25,000 nt of DNA, taken from Actinidia chinensis. Its lineage: Eukaryota; Streptophyta; Magnoliopsida; Ericales; Actinidiaceae. Both the position numbers and the translations under genes were made by a program. Of this stretch, positions 18,429 to 25,000 are shown one piece after another. Location of the stretch: the NCBI GenBank assembly GCA_009663005.1, contig CM018892.1, positions 4,398,381 through 4,423,380 of the forward strand, read 5' to 3'. Position 1 is the stretch's first letter; each line of letters starts with the position of its first letter. A model generated the notes under the pieces. That model was given only the letters and a program-made list of their open reading frames with translations, did not search any database and was not told where the DNA came from.

Positions 18429-19599
18429 ATGTAGTTGTTTTAATTTAATTTAGCTTATTGGTTTTAAGGTTTTTAATGATGTAAGTAAATTTTAATCTTT
18501 TTAGGTTCTCTTGAAAATGTAGAATTTATCGCCTGACTTTGAAACAATTCACTAAAGACACAATAATCTATTTTAGTTTGACCCAAATGAGCTTTTTTTA
18601 GCGGACTGTTTTGAAATTTAAACAATACGTTTCTTTTGAAGATTTTCTCGTCAAGACAATCATGAAAAAGTATTAAATTGATCAAACGATGAAAAAATTT
18701 TTCACCTAACAAACTCGAAAACTAAAACAATTAAATTAACATAAAAAGAAAAAAGTGGCCCAAACTGGCTAAATAATTTCAAAACTTCAAAGAAAAGATT
18801 TTAGATGTTGGATACCATGAAATATTTATATCTTGTTGGTGCAGCTTACGTGTTTTATTTTTGTGCAACCATAACTTTTAAGTTGTTTTCAGGATGATAC
18901 TAAAAATCTACTATTTTAATGCTTTTAAATATGTTTTAAAAAAGGACTAGTGCTTTTCATAATAAGTTTCTCCCATTGCATTATCTTGTTTGTCTTATTA
19001 CAGTAAGATTTACCTAAATTATTCTATGTAGGAAAAAAATATTTGAGTCCAAGGCCCGGCCCTTGGGTAATGTTTTTATTTTTTTAACTGTTTTGATTAT
19101 TGAAATTTTTCGTTTTTAGTGAACATTTTTTTACTATGTTTATCAAAAATTTTATATTATTTTTGTTCGGTTCTTATAACAAGAGTTAGTCCAAAATATG
19201 ATTTTTTTTTATCGAATTTGAGAAAAAACTCACTAAGACAAAAATAAATTACTTTTTTAATTTTTTTAAATAAAACTATTTGTTCGTCTCTAAGAACTTT
19301 TTCCTGAATTAGATAAAAAAAAAAATTATATGGTCGGACTTCTTTCGTCAGAATAATCAGGAAAAAAGAAAAAATTGTGATAAAACAGTAAAAAGTTTAC
19401 TAAATACGAAAAAAAGACAAAAACAATAAAAACTAAAAAATTAAAAAAATAACAAACCAAAACCTAAAATATATTTTATAAATTCATCCTAATAAAAAAA
19501 TACAAATAATAAATAAAAAAGTGAATAAAAAATCATTAGCTTTCAAAATCTGCTTTAATTAATCTATTTTTTTACATCCAGACAATGTGTTTACGCGTG
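18429..19599. other. AT-rich intergenic DNA, nothing recognised
   Basis: Dense stops and A/T homopolymers. The longest frame (79 codons, minus strand, 18473-18712) has no domain. Confidence 0.55.
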
Positions 19600-20022
19600 C
19601 GCAGACTCGCAAGCATTAGAAGCCGGCGGGCCTCCCCTGTTGGATCGATCCAAAAGCCCATACTGTTTCTCTTCGTGGGAGAGCTTTAATTCTTTGTTGT
19701 TGATGTGATTTGGGTCGGATGGGTCGAATTCCCACCAACCAACCATGTGAGCCTCCACTTCTTACACTTCCAGCTGGGTTATGTATACACGGCATTAATT
19801 AATTTGATTAATATGTCATCTCCTAGGATTTTTTTTTTTTGGATTTATTACACTGACCAACCGTTAAGGTTGTACTTTAATACAAATTATCCTCTAATGT
19901 TTGATAAAATTACAAGAACTCCCTTGAAGAGTTGGTTCATTAGAGTGGTGAAAAAATACTTAAATACTTTAGGTGTTATGTTAAAGAACTTGGTTATTCT
20001 TTTTAAAAAAAAGTAAATAAAG
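19600..20022. other. GC-richer patch followed by AT-rich sequence, no supported gene
   Basis: A GC-richer patch at 19590-19745 (GCGTGCGCAGACTCG, GCCGGCGGGCC) leads into a 103-codon frame (19705-20016, start MIWVGWVEFPPTNH) without domain or codon bias. A short motif here (TTAAGGTTGTACTTTAATAC, 19864-19883) recurs almost unchanged at 22491-22509, which marks a dispersed repeat rather than a gene. Confidence 0.4.
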
Positions 20023-20043
20023 CTCTCTCTTCTCTCTCTCTCT
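20023..20043. repeat. CT microsatellite
   Basis: CTCTCTCTTCTCTCTCTCTCTC followed by a CA-rich stretch (CACCACACAAACACACAAAA). Confidence 0.8.
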
Positions 20044-21439
20044 CACCACACAAACACACAAAAATATAAGCCATTCAAACCACCAAACACACTAAAGAAA
20101 AAATAGAGCATTTTTCTCTCTACAGACAATCAACCGGGTTGTTTTTTTTTAAGTTGAATTTAATTTTCTAATTACACTAAAAATAACTTCAAGTAGAGGG
20201 GGATGGTTGGTCGGTGGCAGTGGATACAAAATCAGATGAGCGAGAAAGGGATTATTAATTATTAAAATTAGATTTACAAATTTTTGTTGATGAAGGAAAT
20301 CAAGCCTAATCGGAAAAAAAGTATTAATTATTAAATTTAAAACTTCAGGGGAGCGTTAGTTAATTTATAAAAAAATAAAAGAAAAATTGTACTTAAATAT
20401 AAAAATCAGGGCAGGTCATTGCCATTTTTCTTTTTCTAAATCGAATTTTTAATTATTTAGCTCTAGAATATTTTCGTTTTTTAGTTAAAAAATTTTTTAT
20501 TTAATTTAATTAAATTTTATTTATATTCAATTTTTTTTAACGAGAAGAGTCGAAAACTATAAAAAAAATGATCGATTTAGAAAAAAAGTCTATTAAAAAC
20601 AAAAATTTACGAGAAGACGTAAAAAAATACATTTAATTTGAAAAACATTCTGCTATGTTAATAAAAAAATATTTTTCATCTTTATTGCTGAACTTTTTTA
20701 AATTATTATTCTTTTTAATATCAGACTCCTCTTATCAAGAGTAATCCAAAAGTGTAATATTTGATGAAATATATAATAAAAAATTATTAAGAAAAAACTC
20801 AAAAAATCAAAAATAACTGAACAATTTGAAAAAAACTTTGGACCAACGTTCCATGGGTCTGGATAGGACTGCACCCTCGTGGTTAAGGTTTACTCACGCC
20901 CCAAACCGTTGTGTATTAATAATGCTTGTGATTTTTTTTTTTTAGTTGGTATTGGGTTTGAGTTTTCTGCTCAAGTACAATTCGTTCGATCTTATTTTAT
21001 TAAACTTAGGTTAAGCTTAGGTAGCTAGACAAATTAAGAATTAAGACAGATAGTTAATTCAAAAAATCACTTCAACATAAATCGGACTGAATAATCATTG
21101 TACGTGCATCTAGTCAAATTTGAAAAGAGATAATTAGTAGTATATACGTAATGGGTTTTGTGATTAAAAAAGATTGTGACCCAAGTTCAACTCAAGTTTT
21201 AGATTCGGGTTTAAAATTTTTATGGCGATAATACGACTTTGTGCTGGCGGACCTCATTTTTTTTTAATTGAGTTCAGATCGTTGACTCCTTAAATGTTTA
21301 AAAGTTGAGTATCCTCAAAGCGTTAATCAAATAAGCTACTCGAAAATTATTTTTTAATATTTTTTTAGATAGGTTTTTATATATATGCCACCCCCCAAAA
21401 AAAAACATACGATCCAGAGCCAAATTTAAGTGACTACGG
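20044..21439. other. AT-rich intergenic DNA, no supported gene
   Basis: Mostly A/T low complexity. The only less AT-rich stretch is about 20840-20925, where TCGTGGTTAAGG (20877-20888) is faintly A-box-like but has no B box after it. A 63-codon minus-strand frame at 21298-21486 is not supported. Confidence 0.5.
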
Positions 21440-21800
21440 AAAGATTTGCACACGCGCAAAAAACATGCGCGGCGAAGAGTCTTCATTGAACAGGTTTGCT
21501 TTCGTTGGGGGCCATCAATCCGGGTTCTTTGGGGCGCTTACACTGGCCGTTGGTCCTACCCCAAGAAGCTCCTTGTCCTTAAGGGCCCACTTAAAGATCC
21601 TTTTTTTCCTCTCTACTTACTGGCTTTTGGGTGGTGTCCCAGCTCGCCCGGCCCAGCCCAAGGATTCTGGAGTATGTGTCTTCAAACCACCACCATTCGA
21701 AATCTTGCCAGACCTGTCACCATTTCCTCTCTCTCCTCTCTCCCCTACATTCTCTCCACCCTGCTGCTCTCTTCACCCCATTGTCCTGTCTAAGAGCTGA
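21440..21800 (+). promoter_or_regulatory. GC-rich island with promoter-like elements
   Basis: About 360 bp stands out for G+C and CpG. It holds GGCCCA-type motifs (AAGGGCCCACTT at 21578-21589 and GGCCCAGCCCA at 21650-21660), which match site-II/TCP elements common in promoters of plant housekeeping genes, then a pyrimidine patch (21719-21790, CTCTCTCC type) as in plant core promoters or 5' leaders. Two overlapping frames of about 111-115 codons cross it without a domain. No coding exon follows recognisably in the next kilobases, so it may be a promoter captured by a transposon or the remnant of a lost gene. Confidence 0.25.
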
Positions 21801-22550
21801 TTTGGGTGACTCAATTTTCAGCATTGCGAATATGATAGATCTGTACATTGCAATACCTTAATCTTATACTTAATGTTGTTATATCCTTTATTGTACTTCC
21901 ATTAATAGTTCATCATTACGCGGAATTAATAATTGTTATCGGTAGGTACGTGTCATTGTATATACACCTATTCCTTTGCGATTAGAACAATTCCAAATTT
22001 TAAATAGATACGGCTTTGTGTTGTCCGGATTTCAAATTAGTCCATGTTATACTAATCATGATTACTAAAAAAATTGAGCACAAAGCTCAGAATCGCTCGC
22101 TTCTTAATTAATGTCTTCTCTTTTGTCTCCACTGCCGCAGAGGTGTGGCAAATTAAAATAAACCCTATTGGAATCTATACTACTTAATTAATGAAGCTAC
22201 ACAAATTTTTTTATCAAGAAATACCCACATATTAATTATTATTCTAATCCAAGTTTCATCACATGGGGGGTATTTTTAGTTAAAGTTTCAGAGAATAAAC
22301 CTAGGATCAGCTGCCCTATGGCAATCAATGTATTTTGTCTTGTGAATATCAATTTGAAAACTTTATAATATATTTTTAACTAAAAAAAAAGAAATATTGC
22401 TATCAACTGTTGATTTTATATTAGTTGTCTAGACAACCCTATGATCTTATATGATGTGAATTCATCTTCCATGACATAAAATGTCTGCAGTTAGGGTTGT
22501 ACTTTTAATACAAACAGTCATTTCTTTTTTTTTTTCTCTGCAGAGAACTT
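21801..22550. other. AT-rich intergenic DNA, nothing recognised
   Basis: No frame over 60 codons that is not an extension of the island frames. The dispersed motif TTAGGGTTGTACTTTTAATAC is at 22491-22511. Confidence 0.5.
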
Positions 22551-22800
22551 AGGCCTCTGTTTGCTCGATCGAATGGAATTAGATGGAATAGATGAAATAA
22601 TATGACATTATAAAATAGAATAAGGTAAAATATCACTATAATTCAAATGTTTGGTTTATCTATAGGAATCGGTTACACAAGATAACTGCCTTTCTAATGG
22701 TTCGGCTTTTGAGAGAGGTTTTCAAAAAAATCTCCATTTGCAGCCTTATGGAGCCTTTGTTTGATTACTTATAAACGTATGCACGTTATCAAACCACGTA
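22551..22800. mobile_element. Transposon-end-like sequences (partial MITE)
   Basis: AGGCCTCTGTTTGCTCGATCG (22551-22571) followed by AATGGAATTAGATGGAATAG is the sort of end found in plant MITEs beginning GGGCCTGTTTGG. A second similar start, GAGCCTTTGTTTGATTAC, is at 22751-22768 in the same orientation. I could not find the matching inverted ends, so these are partial or nested copies. Confidence 0.35.
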
Positions 22801-23800
22801 AAATTTGGTCTCTTTTAATTTTTGTATTTGTTATTTTCTCTTTGTTTCCATTTATTTTCACATTGCAAATTTGTTTGGTTCTTTTTTTCAATTCGTAGCC
22901 ATCTTTGAGTTGTGTTTATTTGGTATTTTATTGGACGCTCCACACAACACAAATTTTTCCACTCTTTTTTTTTCCCCCCGAAAGCATGCCAGAATGTAAA
23001 TATCATAATTTCTGCTTTCTATTATGAGTAAAAAACAACTGTAAGAAATTATTTTTTAAAAGATTCATATTCTTTTTTGTCTATTTCTTCTTTTAGGAAA
23101 TAGTTGCTTTCGGGTTTGTGTTTTTTTTTTCTTTTTACTTTGGAGGATCCTTTTAAAAAATAATTATTTAGAGATAGCTAACAATGACAAGCGTTATCTG
23201 CTTAGCGTTGTGGCGTTTATTCAATTTATGAATGAAAATTACATCTTCATAATAAACAGGGAGATAAGATTGCCAACACAGTCAAAGGGGTCCAGAGACT
23301 ATGGCAATGTCACAAGACAGATTAATTAATATTTTGAAGAGACTGATATAAAATTATTTCATTTAATTTTGGGATCTCCTCAATATTAATTCCTTTTATC
23401 CTTTTTTTTTACTTGTAATTCAGAATGGAGAGGCGCTCAATGGTACCACATAGCCTAAGGCGCTACCATAAGAAGTGGGGGAAGCCATAAACCTCAGCCT
23501 CCATCCAATCTTAAAGCTGAAGTTGAGGAAAAAGTGGATGGAAAATGTGCAGCGCACGAGCCCTAATCAGATATCCGCTTGCCTCGTGAAACTCAATGGG
23601 ATTAATCCCAACCCGCTAGGCTGCCAACTTGACGTTAATTTCTTTATCATACCAAGTAGTACTGGTATAACGAGAATTTATTTTAAGCTACTGTAAGCTA
23701 ACCCCTTGTACGTTGTATGCTATTTTTATGCCAACAACTAGAATATTTTTTAAAGCAGTGCTTAAATGGCTTTTAGCCGAGTCCCATTGAGCATATCGCC
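22801..23800. other. Intergenic spacer, no supported gene
   Basis: AT-rich to about 23420, then less AT-rich. A 73-codon frame at 23475-23696 has no domain. A perfect 12-bp palindrome GGGATTAATCCC is at 23598-23609. Confidence 0.5.
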
Positions 23801-24102
23801 AAGTTTTTTTTTTTTTTTTGATGAACACAGAGTGTCTTAGACATGCCTTTGGGCCCACCCTGCCTAATCTCTGTGCCCAGCAGCTTAGCCCTACACCCCT
23901 CATGATGTAAACTACGGATATGTCGATGCAGTGTCTACCAGGAATCGAACGGCGATACCCGGTCCGAGTATTAACTCGTGTACCTGATGTCCGCGCGAAT
24001 CAAACTGTGCCTTATGCCCGGAGATGGGGTGGTAATCGAATTCAGTACTAAATTCTCGTTAGACCGCCCTTTACCTACTTGGGTTGAACCTTATTTCAAC
24101 AA
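23801..24102 (-). mobile_element. SINE-like retroposon with oligo(A) tail
   Basis: On the minus strand CAGGTACACGAG (complement of 23975-23986) is A-box-like and GTTCGATTCC (complement of 23941-23950) is a perfect-looking B box, 24 nt apart as in tRNA-derived SINE heads. The element ends in 16 A residues (complement of 23804-23819). The GC content of 23830-24075 is far above the flanks. CATATCGCC at 23792-23800 and CATATCACC at 24103-24111 form a possible 9-bp target-site duplication with one mismatch. The 5' end is uncertain; the head may start nearer 24000. Confidence 0.5.
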
Positions 24103-24111
24103 CATATCACC

Positions 24112-24580
24112 CAGTTGATGTCCTCACAACATGATAAGGAAAAGTGTTTCTTCTTTCATTCTTTATTTTAAGAAATAAAATATTAACAGATCTGATTACT
24201 ATAATCTTTTGTTTGTTCGTTTTTCAATGCCAATTCCCCACTTGCGCCGATAAGACAAGTCCCAACTGAAATTTCGAGAAAGTTGAAAAGAGGTGACTCC
24301 CTTTCCTTTCTCCTTAATATTTTCATCAATGTAGGACCCCTCTTAGGATAACTTTCCACAGATGTCATTCTGAATGACCAACACAACTCCAAAATGGAAA
24401 GTTGAAAGGGAAGGTCCCGTAATTTTCCTTTGTATTTTAATTGTGAAATAGATATCTTTCATAATCTATAAGAGAGAACAAAAGTTAAAAAAAAAATAAA
24501 ATTAATTCCCTCTAAAAAATCTCCACATTGTCTTTCTATTTTGAATTAATTTGATAGGATTTAATCGTTTCACCAAGGTA
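24112..24580. other. AT-rich spacer, no supported gene
   Basis: A 69-codon minus-strand frame at 24183-24392 has no domain. Nothing else recognised. Confidence 0.5.
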
Positions 24581-24588
24581 GCTATAGC

Positions 24589-24760
24589 CAAGGGCGGAGG
24601 CGGGTGTCAGGTTTTAATTGACCCTTGACAAAAAATTACACTATCACTTTAATAAAAAATACATTATTTGGCCCATTAAAATAGTTATATTATTATCCTA
24701 TAATTATATATAATTTTATGATTTTGACTTTACTGAACTAATATCTAGACTCTGCCCCTG
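24589..24760. mobile_element. hAT-type MITE, 172 bp, with target-site duplication
   Basis: The left end is CAAGGGCGGAGGCGGG. The right end on the minus strand is CAGGGGCAGAGTCTAG. These are imperfect terminal inverted repeats of the CAGGGGCGGAG type known from plant hAT MITEs. The element is flanked by a direct CTATAGC at 24582-24588 and 24761-24767, a 7-bp match against the 8 bp usual for hAT. The inside is AT-rich and non-coding. The intact ends and flanking duplication make it the clearest transposon in the window. Confidence 0.75.
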
Positions 24761-24767
24761 CTATAGC

Positions 24768-25000
24768 TTCATTAAGCAAGTGGTTATGTAAATTACCTAG
24801 GTTGCAATCTCCATGCCAACTAGCATAAGATTATAGCAAATTAACGAAGAATGTACTTAGAATTCCAAGAAGAGGACTTGAAAAGCAGGTCTTTGAGCCT
24901 ACCTTTTTTTTTTTCTATAAAAACTTTTAGAAGTGAATTTTTAGGCTTGGGACCTTCGTCATTTCTTCCTTTTTTCTTAAATTCTTGCACCTATGACTTA
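24768..25000. other. AT-rich sequence to the window end
   Basis: No gene or repeat recognised. Confidence 0.5.

Noticed and set aside
20872..20900. tRNA-like TCGTGGTTAAGG with a nearby T run
   Set aside because: No B box at the right distance and no stem structure; too weak to call.
1..25000. CRISPR arrays, bacterial operons, phage genes or organellar rRNA/tRNA insertions
   Set aside because: No regularly spaced repeat array, no Shine-Dalgarno-led gene clusters, no rRNA core sequences and no intact tRNA were seen. Composition and repeats are those of a plant nuclear genome.

Overview
This window looks like nuclear DNA from a flowering plant. It is AT-rich and intergenic, full of A/T homopolymers, TA and CT/GA microsatellites, small non-autonomous DNA transposons, tRNA-derived retroposon fragments and one decayed pararetrovirus insertion. 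I find no intact host protein-coding gene. No open frame exceeds about 125 codons, and none shows a recognisable host domain or a convincing exon/intron structure. The species cannot be named from the sequence. The viral family points to an angiosperm.

Layout. 1-3112: featureless AT-rich DNA. 3113-3559: a decayed MITE-like element. 3968-4093: a 41-codon frame with a strong start context inside a GC-rich patch. 4384-4620: a CT-rich tract. 5330-6085: a TATA-like site followed by a purine-rich stretch and an unidentified 120-codon frame. 6729-7029: a duplicated segment whose second copy is split by an insert containing a 20-base C run.

About 7440-13005 holds the main feature, an endogenous caulimovirid (plant pararetrovirus), most like the petuvirus/florendovirus group. 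On the + strand the order is zinc-knuckle (coat protein), aspartic protease, reverse transcriptase, RNase H, a C-terminal region, then promoter and leader. Stops and frameshifts break it in every part, so it cannot make the viral polyprotein. The movement-protein region was not found. At its right end (12294-12699) the viral promoter/leader is present twice, head-on in inverted orientation, with primer-binding-site-like sequence at the junction. Different sequence lies upstream of each promoter copy, and the element ends at a TA microsatellite.

13006-13562 is an extreme A-rich (A/G) tract. From 13563 to the end come more repeats: a TA microsatellite (14209-14261), a 37-bp tandem duplication (15587-15660), a MITE-like element (16156-16664), a tRNA-derived SINE head on the minus strand (17016-17076), a 260-276-bp tandem duplication carrying a tRNA-like module in each unit (17758-18290), a GC-rich promoter-like island (21440-21800), a SINE-like element with an oligo(A) tail on the minus strand (23801-24102), and a well-defined 172-bp hAT-type MITE with target-site duplication (24589-24760).

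The parts do not form a working gene set. The most biologically suggestive structure is the pair of convergent viral promoter/leader copies. Any read-through transcript would fold into a long hairpin, so the locus could be a source of small RNAs against related viruses. That is inference and needs small-RNA data.
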